DNA from: Ethanoligenens sp047722935
GTDB lineage: Bacteria; Bacillota; Clostridia; Oscillospirales; Ethanoligenentaceae
Length of the DNA stretch: 5,810 nt
Assembly: GCA_047722935.1 (NCBI GenBank)
Contig: JBDNZS010000106.1
Span: 1-5,810, forward strand
Reading direction: 5' to 3'
The position numbers were made by a program, and so were the translations under genes. Positions within the stretch are counted from its first letter, which is position 1. Each line of letters starts with the position of its first letter. Shown piece after piece: positions 1 through 4,760 of the stretch. Under the pieces are notes generated by a model that was given only the letters and a program-made list of their open reading frames with translations, did no database searches and was not told the origin of the DNA.

Positions 1-140
1 GCAATATCTCCGACCGAGAGCATAAAGGAAAGACTAATTATATCAGCAGGCGAACTATCTAAAGGAGCTACGTTTTGCTTACAACGCTGTGCAAAGCACA
101 TGCTTCCCTTTACGCTGTCATTAAAGACCACTTCCAGCAT
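1..140 (-). CDS. DUF1835-like protein, N-terminal fragment (runs off left edge)
   Basis: The reading frame starts at an ATG whose complement is at 138-140 and stays open for 46 codons to the window edge. It begins MLEVVFNDSVKGSM and later reads APLDSSPADIISLSFMLSVG. The opening LEVVFNDSxKGSM and the later 'SLSFxLSVGDI' block are what I remember of Bacillota DUF1835/DUF3658-type proteins, a family without a firmly assigned function. A GGGGGTG ribosome binding site lies 7 bases upstream of the ATG. The two blocks are only about 20 residues apart, closer than I expect for the family, so this may be a short variant or carry an internal deletion. The gene lies downstream of the broken XRE-DUF5680 gene on the same strand. 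Family assignment is from memory; the reading frame and start are well supported. Confidence 0.6.
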   Translation of the reverse strand, partial: MLEVVFNDSVKGSMCFAQRCKQNVAPLDSSPADIISLSFMLSVGDI

Positions 141-165
141 ACTTAAACACCCCCCATGACTTTTC

Positions 166-186
166 AGTATAACATTCGTTTACGAA
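166..186 (-). promoter_or_regulatory. Possible -10 box with adjacent dyad, upstream of the DUF1835-like gene
   Basis: On the minus strand TATACT (166-171) is a good -10 box 25 bases or so before the start codon at 140. Directly upstream is the dyad TTCGT-TT-ACGAA (175-186), which would lie in the promoter spacer and could be an operator. No convincing -35 box stands 16-18 bases upstream, so the promoter may need an activator or may not be real. Confidence 0.3.
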
Positions 187-267
187 ATTATTCTATTGGC
201 GATATTGAGCCTGCCATAGACATCATAGACAACACAATTGCACACAGATATTGAAATATTCAGTGAA

Positions 268-935
268 TCATTTTACAGCACCACCATGGGAATAACATTC
301 ATAAACTTTGTTCTGACGGTAATAAATTTCCTCATATCCCTGAAACCAATTCAATGTTCCATTGGTACAACATTGATAAAAATAATCCCGCTCCTGAAAC
401 ACCTTTGGTCCGCGGAAAGGCTTTTCCTCCGGTACCAATAACAGCGCCGCTTTTAAAAAATCACCGTTGAAAGTATCGTTCAAAATTCTCCCGCTGTAAT
501 TCATTACATAGACAGGCTGGTTGTTTATCCATACAGCCTCTTCACCAGAAAACAGTTCACCTCCAAGATATGTATCTATATACAACAGGTTGCCTTCACT
601 GTATTTTAAATCATGAGAACACGGTCTTGTGCTTTCGGATTCTGCACCCTTTCCAGCATCAGTCTTATTTGGGCCCGAATCAGGAAATCAGTAATTTCAC
701 GGTGCCCTAAGAGTAAATATGCTTCGTTTTTCTGGCACCCATCATCTTTTACTAGATAATCGACGGTTACTAAAGAGATCTCACTCAAACGTATCAGGTT
801 GGCAATATCCGGATATGCCTGTCCCAATTCCCACTTAGCAACTGCCTGACGAGATACACAAAGTATACCTGCCAATTCCTCCTGCGTAAAGCCTTTGCTT
901 TTACGGATTAACTGAAGTTTTTCTGAAAAATTCAT
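268..935 (-). pseudogene. XRE regulator with C-terminal DUF5680 domain, frameshifted
   Basis: The N-terminal part starts at the ATG complementary to 933-935 (MNFSEKLQLIRKSKG) and carries an XRE-type helix-turn-helix (FTQEELAGILCVSRQAVAKWE, then YPDIANLIRLSEI). That frame ends at a stop at 606-608. The C-terminal DUF5680 part is in another frame, from DAGKGAESESTRPCSHDLKY on the complement of about 600-660 to the stop at 268-270, with LLYIDTYLGGE, GEEAVW, GDFLKAALLLVP, RGPKVFQ and WFQGYEEIYY. Intact relatives run continuously from 'FLIRAKKATYAGKG', so one base is missing at about 660-675. The region is 668 bases; one more base gives exactly 223 codons. The intact protein would be a cytoplasmic DNA-binding regulator of unknown target. 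The cause could be a real mutation or an assembly error. A longer start at 1055 is rejected because family homology begins at MNFSEK. Confidence 0.85.
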
Positions 936-1130
936 GACTTTTTGCGTCTTCTTTCTTACAACCAGAATAGCGCATGATCCGCCATACGGCAAACAACCGG
1001 CAGTTGCATTTATGCTACTTTTAGATGCCAATAATAAGGAGAAACCTCTATACATTTGCTCCGTTATATAAATAACAAGACCGCTTTTCCACTGTATGTC
1101 ATAAACATAATTACAATTAAGTATATCGCT
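936..1130. other. Intergenic stretch between GNAT gene and broken XRE-DUF5680 gene
   Basis: The frame upstream of the regulator stays open to an ATG at 1055 (minus), but the added residues (MYRGFSLLLASKSSINATAG and onward) resemble nothing I know, and the GGAG before that ATG is only three bases away. A weak dyad GTTAT-ATAA-ATAAC lies at 1063-1076. I see no clear promoter or terminator between the two genes, so they might be co-transcribed from upstream of the GNAT gene. Confidence 0.4.
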
Positions 1131-1631
1131 TTACAGACACCTTTGCATTACAACAATCACATAACCTTCTGCCAATACTTCCACGCCTGTTTTCTCAAAG
1201 TGGTTCTTGAACCAGAACGCTTCGCTTTGTGGATTTCCTTTCACATATCCAAGCCTAACAAAGGAAGACCCTGACTTTTTGAAATGTTGACAGGCTTCTG
1301 TCATGATAGCAGTTCCAACGCCCCTTCCTTGTATTTGCTGATCCGTCATAAAGAAACCTATAAATGTGGTTTCTTCATTTGGATATCTGCATATTAAATC
1401 CATAATTGCCACAAGAGATTTATTTTTGTAAAAACCAAGATAGTACTTATCTTTCAGCATCTTTCCCTTTGGTAATGCCGTCAAGTCCTTTTGTATGCGT
1501 TCAATTGTTATTGATGGTGGACAATGTTGATAATACAATGGATTGCTTTTGCAGAGTGCAAATACTTCCGGTATATTTACAGTTTTTATTCGTTTCACTA
1601 GATATTCTGTAGACAATAACTTAATGTTCAT
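1131..1631 (-). CDS. GNAT family N-acetyltransferase
   Basis: This 166-residue protein is a complete, single-domain GNAT enzyme, which transfers the acetyl group of acetyl-CoA to an amine of a small molecule or protein in the cytoplasm; the substrate cannot be told from sequence. The acetyl-CoA binding motif A spans about residues 89-112, with a beta strand FIGFFMTD followed by the pyrophosphate loop QGRGVG at 101-106 and helix TAIMTEACQHF. Motif B follows as GNPQSEAFWFKNHFEKTG (132-149). The length is normal for the family. The start is fixed by GAGGTG 6-7 bases upstream of the ATG complementary to 1629-1631. It points the same way as the regulator fragment downstream. The upstream sequence is AT-rich without a convincing -35/-10 pair. 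Confidence 0.9.
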   Translation of the reverse strand: MNIKLLSTEYLVKRIKTVNIPEVFALCKSNPLYYQHCPPSITIERIQKDLTALPKGKMLKDKYYLGFYKNKSLVAIMDLICRYPNEETTFIGFFMTDQQIQGRGVGTAIMTEACQHFKKSGSSFVRLGYVKGNPQSEAFWFKNHFEKTGVEVLAEGYVIVVMQRCL

Positions 1632-1716
1632 TTTTGCACCTCATGCGGATCATATAAATATATGCTGTTTGCTATTTTATAATATATAGTGTTAAGTAAA
1701 CATTAGTCGAATCTGG

Positions 1717-1740
1717 CATTATCAAACAGCTCTGATAATG
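1717..1740. repeat. Inverted repeat, 8-bp arms
   Basis: CATTATCA (1717-1724) and TGATAATG (1733-1740) are perfect complements around an 8-base loop, AACAGCTC. There is no T-tract directly after it on either strand, so it is a poor terminator; an operator or part of a larger structure is more likely. Confidence 0.5.
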
Positions 1741-1762
1741 TACAGATAATTCGCTATTCAAA

Positions 1763-1818
1763 CCATGTGATTTTCCGGCTTCACAGTGCGTGCTAATGTC
1801 TCCCGTTACGCACTATGG
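1763..1818. other. Potential three-way junction structure (RNA or single-stranded DNA)
   Basis: Three stems follow each other with no unpaired base at the junction. CCAT (1763-1766) pairs with ATGG (1815-1818). GTGA (1767-1770) pairs with TCAC (1781-1784) around a 10-base loop with CCGG. AGTGCGT (1785-1791) pairs with ACGCACT (1808-1814) around a 16-base loop. The exact stacking of 4, 4 and 7 base pairs is hard to explain by chance. Folded single strands of this kind occur in origins, transfer sites, recombination sites and small RNAs; nothing here identifies which. Confidence 0.5.
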
Positions 1819-1945
1819 GCCAATCCTGTGGTATTGCCTGTGCAGATACGTATATCGCGTGTAGTTCTTACCTATCACCACAAAGTATGAATTAGGATAA
1901 TTATACCTCTTCTGCATGTCCATTACAACATGTTTCGACCATTTT

Positions 1946-1963
1946 TCTGTAACGACTTACAGA
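1946..1963. repeat. Short perfect hairpin, 7-bp stem
   Basis: TCTGTAA (1946-1952) and TTACAGA (1957-1963) are perfect complements around the tetraloop CGAC. It stands between the three-way junction and the parA promoter. The T-run before it (1942-1946) would follow the hairpin on the minus strand as an A-run on plus, so it is not a clear terminator for rightward transcription. Confidence 0.4.
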
Positions 1964-2025
1964 TATAAACATATATTATATTCTTGCCAAGCAGATATGT
2001 GTTGGAGTTCCTCAAATACACTGTT

Positions 2026-2054
2026 TTGCTCCGTCTACTTTATAACAATATATT
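2026..2054 (+). promoter_or_regulatory. Candidate promoter of the parA operon
   Basis: TTGCTC (2026-2031) and TATATT (2049-2054) are separated by 17 bases. The -10 box matches the sigma-A consensus at five of six positions, the -35 only at its TTG. The predicted start at about 2061 falls on the first base of the hexamer array, as expected for an autorepressed partition promoter. Confidence 0.5.
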
Positions 2055-2060
2055 AATATT

Positions 2061-2090
2061 TACGTATACGTACACGTATATGTGGATGTA
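2061..2090. repeat. Five tandem hexamers forming two abutting 12-bp dyads; likely operator/centromere site
   Basis: The bases read as TACGTA, TACGTA, CACGTA, TATGTG, GATGTA, five consecutive six-base units of consensus NAYGTR. The first two units make the perfect 12-bp palindrome TACGTATACGTA (2061-2072). The next two make CACGTATATGTG (2073-2084), palindromic except for one pair. Ribbon-helix-helix partition proteins bind short tandem direct or inverted boxes, and such a protein is encoded second in the operon just downstream. The position at the presumed transcription start suits autorepression by that protein. Confidence 0.55.
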
Positions 2091-2116
2091 ATTTTATTCA
2101 AAAGGACGATACTATT

Positions 2117-2926
2117 ATGTACGTTATCAGCATATCCAATCAAAAAGGCGGTGTTGGGAAAACGACTCTGACCGTCAATCTAGCTTCTGAATTTGCACGG
2201 AAGGGATGGCGTGTACTTGTTGTAGATATGGACGGGCAGTGCAACGCCACAAACTTTTATCAAGATGCGGAGGAAAATAGTAACCGTACAATTTATTCCG
2301 TATTGACCAATCAGGCAATTGCACAACAGTGCATTCAACACGTGGATAAATGCTTGGACTTGATGCCGGGAAGTCCAGACATTAAATTTTTTGACAGCGA
2401 GGACGAAACGCTGCTCAAACGGGCCATCCAGACATCCTATTTCCAAAACCGGTATGACATCGTCTTCATCGACAACCCGCCCGCCATCAACAATAAGACA
2501 TTAAATTCGTATACGGCTTCCACCCATGTTCTGCTTGTAACCGAAGCCGGAGAATTTTCAGTGGATGGCTTGCGGCGTTTCCACAAAGACATCCAAAATA
2601 TTCAGACACTCAGCAATCCCAATTTGTCGGTTGTTGGGATCCTCATCAATAAAGTGCATGGTCGGAGAAAACTGGATCAATCATATATCTGCAACATCCG
2701 ATCTGCATATCCAGACCTCACATTCCATCAATGTTTGAACGATTATTCCGAGATACAGAGGGCCATCTCCGCCGGTGAAACGGTTTGTGAGGGGTATCCG
2801 GGCAGCAAGGCAGCTACCCGAATTCGGGCAATCACCGAAGAACTCATATACAGACTGAACAGGAGCAAATCCAATGGGAATGAGAAAGCTACAGAAGATA
2901 CAAAAGATTCAGATGCCAAATCCTGA
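2117..2926 (+). CDS. parA: ParA family partition ATPase (type Ib-like)
   Basis: This 269-residue protein is a deviant Walker-type ATPase that would drive segregation of a plasmid or integrated element by ATP-dependent binding to nucleoid DNA, working with a small centromere-binding partner. The deviant Walker A loop KGGVGKTT is at residues 10-17, with the signature lysine K10 and catalytic-site K15. Walker A' is VLVVDMDGQCNAT (33-45), and Walker B is YDIVFIDNPP (113-122). It has no N-terminal helix-turn-helix extension, unlike type Ia ParA, and therefore resembles type Ib. The start ATG is preceded by AAAGGA at 2101-2106, ten bases away. Its last 53 bases also encode the start of the next gene, and the charged tail (ATEDTKDSDAKS) may be shaped by that overlap. 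A role in other MinD/ParA processes is less likely given the ribbon-helix-helix neighbour. Confidence 0.9.
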   Translation: MYVISISNQKGGVGKTTLTVNLASEFARKGWRVLVVDMDGQCNATNFYQDAEENSNRTIYSVLTNQAIAQQCIQHVDKCLDLMPGSPDIKFFDSEDETLLKRAIQTSYFQNRYDIVFIDNPPAINNKTLNSYTASTHVLLVTEAGEFSVDGLRRFHKDIQNIQTLSNPNLSVVGILINKVHGRRKLDQSYICNIRSAYPDLTFHQCLNDYSEIQRAISAGETVCEGYPGSKAATRIRAITEELIYRLNRSKSNGNEKATEDTKDSDAKS

Positions 2927-3134
2927 TTCTTTAACACACCCGCAAAACAGCCAGGCAGAGTCTGAGGTTTTTATGAAGAAGAGCCGGTTTGAAGACACCC
3001 ATACTCGGTTCACAACGTATTTGGAAAATGATTTGTATGAGCAAATCAAGGGTATGCGCCAATCCAAGCAGTTAACCAGTATCACCAAACTGGTCAATGT
3101 TGCTATCCATACATATCTCGATTCACACCTATAA
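2874..3134 (+). CDS. Ribbon-helix-helix partner of ParA (ParG/ParB-like)
   Basis: The 86-residue protein ends in a ribbon-helix-helix fold: a beta strand RFTTYLEND (45-53), helix LYEQIKGMRQSKQ (54-66), then helix SITKLVNVAIHTYLDSH (69-85). Such proteins dimerise through the strand, bind short repeats, and act as centromere binder and operon repressor in type Ib partition. Residues 1-40 are polar, basic and probably disordered (MGMRKLQKIQKIQ); in ParG-like proteins a tail of this sort stimulates the ParA ATPase, and R4 or a nearby lysine could do so here. The chosen ATG at 2874 has AGGAG at 2861-2865, eight bases away, inside parA. A second ATG at 2973, with GAGG five bases upstream, could give a 53-residue form lacking the tail. 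The stop codon touches the terminator stem. Confidence 0.8.
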   Translation: MGMRKLQKIQKIQMPNPDSLTHPQNSQAESEVFMKKSRFEDTHTRFTTYLENDLYEQIKGMRQSKQLTSITKLVNVAIHTYLDSHL

Positions 3135-3174
3135 AAATGAGGCAATCAGGAGTTTTTCCTGATTGCCTCATTTT
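3134..3174. terminator. Bidirectional terminator between convergent genes
   Basis: A perfect 18-bp stem (3134-3151 with 3157-3174) encloses a five-base loop, GTTTT. The stem is flanked by A-runs on the left and T-runs on the right, so it ends transcription from both directions. The stop codon of the rightward gene (3132-3134) reaches its first base and the stop codon of the leftward XRE gene (3168-3170) lies inside its right arm. Confidence 0.9.
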
Positions 3175-3521
3175 CTTTTCCGTTTTGCGAGCTGTTTTGC
3201 TTTGAGGTAAGCCAATAATTCCTGTTGATCGGTTCCCGACCAATCATCAAATGAAGAAAGTAACGTAATCAATTCTTTGGCAGGCACAGAGGACAACGCA
3301 AGTGTATACGTCTGTGCTGTATCTGGCTGCTCTTCCACCAACGCGCTGACCGGCACATGCAGACCGTCTGCAATCTCCCGGCAACGTTTCAGCGAGGGGT
3401 TAGAGCGCCCGTTTTCAATGTCGGATAAAAAGGACATGGACATGCCAATACGCTCTCCCAAAACCTTGAGGGTCAGCCCCTTGGCCATGCGGTACTGTTT
3501 GATGCGATCTCCGGTGTTCAT
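3168..3521 (-). CDS. XRE family transcriptional regulator (leftward)
   Basis: This 117-residue DNA-binding protein has an N-terminal XRE/Cro-CI helix-turn-helix at about residues 5-62 (IKQYRMAKGLTLKVLGERIG, then SMSFLSDIENGRSNPSLKR). The C-terminal half is a short helical segment (AKELITLLSSFDD and QQELLAYLKAKQLAKRKRK) that may dimerise and ends in a basic tail. There is no peptidase or sensor domain. The ATG complementary to 3519-3521 follows AAAGGAG at a spacing of six. It is divergent from a second XRE gene, has a strong promoter of its own, and a near-palindrome lies just downstream of its transcription start, so autorepression is likely. The layout recalls the CI/Cro-type switches of phages and mobile elements. 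Which genes it controls is inferred. Confidence 0.9.
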   Translation of the reverse strand: MNTGDRIKQYRMAKGLTLKVLGERIGMSMSFLSDIENGRSNPSLKRCREIADGLHVPVSALVEEQPDTAQTYTLALSSVPAKELITLLSSFDDWSGTDQQELLAYLKAKQLAKRKRK

Positions 3522-3533
3522 ATGCAGCTCCTT

Positions 3534-3547
3534 TTATTCGCAAATAA
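3534..3547. promoter_or_regulatory. Near-palindromic operator at the leftward XRE transcription start
   Basis: TTATTCGCAAATAA is a 14-bp palindrome with a single mismatched pair (C at 3539 against A at 3542). It abuts the predicted +1 at about 3548 and ends near the ribosome binding site, an ideal place for repression. Its half site recurs in inverted orientation as GCGAATAAA at 3638-3646, a 9-bp match to TTTATTCGC at 3533-3541, which might allow looping between two bound dimers. Confidence 0.5.
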
Positions 3548-3554
3548 CGTATTC

Positions 3555-3583
3555 AGTATAAAATAATTCTGCGGATTTGTAAA
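3555..3583 (-). promoter_or_regulatory. Sigma-A-type promoter of the leftward XRE gene
   Basis: On the minus strand TTTACA (complement of 3578-3583) and TATACT (complement of 3555-3560) stand 17 bases apart, each matching the consensus at five of six positions. Predicted transcription starts at about 3548, giving a leader of about 27 bases. Confidence 0.75.
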
Positions 3584-3637
3584 TATATCCGAAATTTATG
3601 TGTATGGGTGTATGAGGCGGATATTGTCTGAATTTTA

Positions 3638-3646
3638 GCGAATAAA
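3638..3646. promoter_or_regulatory. Second half-operator, inverted copy of the 3533-3541 sequence
   Basis: GCGAATAAA is the exact reverse complement of TTTATTCGC at 3533-3541, 96 bases away in the same divergent control region. It lies between the two promoters, roughly 26 bases upstream of the rightward -35 box. It could be a second regulator site, though a 9-bp match in AT-rich DNA can be coincidence. Confidence 0.35.
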
Positions 3647-3671
3647 GGGAAAAAACGGTGTATTTTCTGCA

Positions 3672-3700
3672 TTGCGGATAATCCAGCATATGCGTATAAT
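3672..3700 (+). promoter_or_regulatory. Sigma-A-type promoter of the rightward XRE/GYF_2 operon
   Basis: TTGCGG (3672-3677) and a perfect TATAAT (3695-3700) are separated by 17 bases. Transcription would start at about 3707, leaving a leader of about 120 bases before the ATG at 3827. The short dyad GGAT-A-ATCC (3676-3684) overlaps the -35 box and spacer. Confidence 0.7.
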
Positions 3701-3724
3701 TGGACTGTATCTTGCGTAATAGAC

Positions 3725-3760
3725 GGATGCATGGATATTCTTTATCATGCACATGCATCC
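3725..3760 (+). promoter_or_regulatory. Hairpin in the leader of the rightward operon
   Basis: GGATGCATG (3725-3733) and CATGCATCC (3752-3760) are perfect 9-bp arms around an 18-base loop, inside which GATA (3734-3737) and TATC (3743-3746) can pair and extend the stem with a bulge. No T-run follows, so it is not a simple terminator. It may be an operator dyad, a transcript-stabilising hairpin or a regulatory leader. Confidence 0.45.
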
Positions 3761-3826
3761 AGCTGTGATGTAAGCTTAAATGCAGATACAAGTATTCGAT
3801 ATATACGTATTTATAGGAGATGCACC

Positions 3827-4048
3827 ATGAATAGGAAATTCAACGGAGCGGCGCTGAAAGCGTTGCGAAAAGAGCGCGGTATCAGTCAAAAAGCACTGGC
3901 GCAGATTTGCAAGGTTTCCAACACGTATTTGTGTGACATTGAATCCGGCAGGACAAATCCATCCTTAAACAAGCTGTTGACGATCTGTCGGGCGTTGGGA
4001 GTGGATTTGAACACATTTATTGAAAGGCAGGGTGAAGACCATGAATGA
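3827..4048 (+). CDS. Small XRE family regulator (rightward, Cro-like size)
   Basis: The 73-residue protein is almost entirely an XRE helix-turn-helix: LKALRKERGISQKALAQICK, then SNTYLCDIESGRTNPSLNKL and a closing helix around ICRALGVDLNTFIE. The recognition region resembles that of the divergent 117-residue regulator (SDIENGRSNPSL against CDIESGRTNPSL), so the two may bind related sites. The ATG at 3827 follows AGGAGA at 3815-3820, spacing six; an in-frame ATG at 3731 has no ribosome binding site and falls within the leader hairpin, so it is not used here. Its stop overlaps the next start (ATGAATGA), implying translational coupling with the GYF_2 gene. It probably controls its own operon and perhaps its divergent neighbour. 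ATACGTAT (3803-3810) just upstream is a possible operator. Confidence 0.88.
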   Translation: MNRKFNGAALKALRKERGISQKALAQICKVSNTYLCDIESGRTNPSLNKLLTICRALGVDLNTFIERQGEDHE

Positions 4049-4068
4049 AGTCGAATGGTTTTATCAGG
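4041..4068 (+). CDS. GYF_2-like protein, N-terminus only (cut by assembly gap)
   Basis: Nine codons (MNEVEWFYQ) are readable before the run of N. The start overlaps the stop of the XRE gene by eight bases and has AGGGTG at 4029-4034, six bases upstream. The E-W-F-Y-Q pattern matches the first strand of GYF_2 domains, which open with W-Y/F-Y and is seen as GWYYESNG in the gene just after the gap. I infer a second, paralogous GYF_2 gene in tandem, possibly ending at a TAA at 4175-4177 if that frame is correct. The protein's length and the rest of its sequence are unknown. Confidence 0.5.
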
Positions 4069-4168
4069 NNNNNNNNNNNNNNNNNNNNNNNNNNNNNNNN
4101 NNNNNNNNNNNNNNNNNNNNNNNNNNNNNNNNNNNNNNNNNNNNNNNNNNNNNNNNNNNNNNNNNNNN
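4069..4168. other. Assembly gap (100 N)
   Basis: Exactly 100 undetermined bases, the usual placeholder for a gap of unknown size. Any reading frame drawn through it is an artefact. It falls within a likely tandem pair of GYF_2 genes, where similar sequence could have broken the assembly. Confidence 0.98.
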
Positions 4169-4207
4169 CATTCTTAACATACATATCAAAATCAAGGAGA
4201 GGTTTTC

Positions 4208-4732
4208 ATGGAAACAACGTACGAAACAACCGGATGGTATTATGAAAGCAATGGCGAACGCAAAGGGCCGGTGGATGAGGCATCCCTGTTGCAATTGCTG
4301 CGCATAGGTATCATCAGCAGGGAAACATTGGTCTGGCGCAACGGGTTTGCAGGATGGCAGCCACTGTCTGCATCCGGTCTAATGGATGAAGAGGTTCCGC
4401 TGGGGCCTCCTCCCGTCAGTGGAGAAAATGTCAGCAATACACTGGTGTGGTGGTTGGCGTTCATGCCAATCTTGGGTTCTCTGTTGGAATACATCATCGC
4501 ATCCGCAGTGGGGGGTGGCAGTCAGTCCCTGTGGTTCATTACGTTGGGGTTAAATATTTTGCTGTGTTATCTGGATGAGAAAAAACTGAAAGCGGCTGGA
4601 TATCCGACCAAACAACTTGGCGCTACATGGCTGATTCCAGTTTATTTGTATCGTCGGGCAAAAATGCTTAAACAAAGTCCGGCGTATTTTATCGTTTGGA
4701 TCGTTACATTCATATTTATGCTGATCGCATAG
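4208..4732 (+). CDS. GYF_2 domain membrane protein
   Basis: This 174-residue protein starts with a GYF_2 domain at about residues 9-54: GWYYESNGERKGP, then LLRIGIISRETLVWRNG and FAGWQPL, matching the family pattern W-Y-Y...GP...G.I...TLVW..G...W.PL. GYF domains bind proline-rich peptides; bacterial GYF_2 partners are mostly unknown. A short linker with GPPPV (66-70) follows. The C-terminal part is hydrophobic, with likely membrane spans at about 78-100, 107-122 and 159-174, a further hydrophobic patch WLIPVYLY (141-148), and a basic loop between. The GYF_2 domain is thus probably cytoplasmic and membrane-tethered. AAGGAGAGG (4194-4202) fixes the ATG. The gene follows the gapped paralogue and precedes the DUF697 gene by 28 bases, so the three form one operon. 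No catalytic motif is visible. Confidence 0.85.
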   Translation: METTYETTGWYYESNGERKGPVDEASLLQLLRIGIISRETLVWRNGFAGWQPLSASGLMDEEVPLGPPPVSGENVSNTLVWWLAFMPILGSLLEYIIASAVGGGSQSLWFITLGLNILLCYLDEKKLKAAGYPTKQLGATWLIPVYLYRRAKMLKQSPAYFIVWIVTFIFMLIA

Positions 4733-4760
4733 GTGTCAAAAACAACGGAGGTATTTCCAT

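Larger units (their letters stand above)
1632..2116. other. 485-base gene-free region with several inverted repeats
   Basis: No reading frame here has family resemblance or a good start. The region separates the leftward chromosomal-type genes from the rightward partition operon. It holds the inverted repeats CATTATCA/TGATAATG (1717-1724/1733-1740), a three-way junction (1763-1818), TGTGGT/ACCACA (1827-1832/1877-1882) enclosing a GC-bulge-GATA hairpin (1842-1858), the hairpin TCTGTAA-CGAC-TTACAGA (1946-1963), a parA promoter and a hexamer array. In type Ib partition systems the centromere usually lies directly upstream of parA, so part of this stretch may be the parC site. An RNA gene or replication/transfer origin is also possible. 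Confidence 0.6.

Noticed and set aside
936..1055. Longer start for the XRE-DUF5680 gene at 1055
   Set aside because: The extra 40 residues match nothing known, the GGAG is too close to that ATG, and family homology starts at MNFSEK.
1056..1274. Plus-strand frame opposite the end of the GNAT gene
   Set aside because: Composition is unlike a protein and it overlaps the well-supported acetyltransferase on the other strand.
1641..1700. Promoter for the GNAT gene
   Set aside because: The AT-rich stretch offers several TATAAA-like boxes, but none pairs with a -35 box at 16-18 bases.
1766..1877. WATCACW heptads of an omega-type centromere
   Set aside because: Only isolated partial matches (AATCACA on the minus strand near 1766, TATCACC near 1872) and no tandem array.
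3731..3826. Longer start for the rightward XRE gene at 3731
   Set aside because: No ribosome binding site, it lies inside the leader hairpin, and the ATG at 3827 has an ideal AGGAGA.
4020..4307. A continuous reading frame through the N run
   Set aside because: It exists only because undetermined bases cannot contain stops; the parts on either side belong to different genes and frames.
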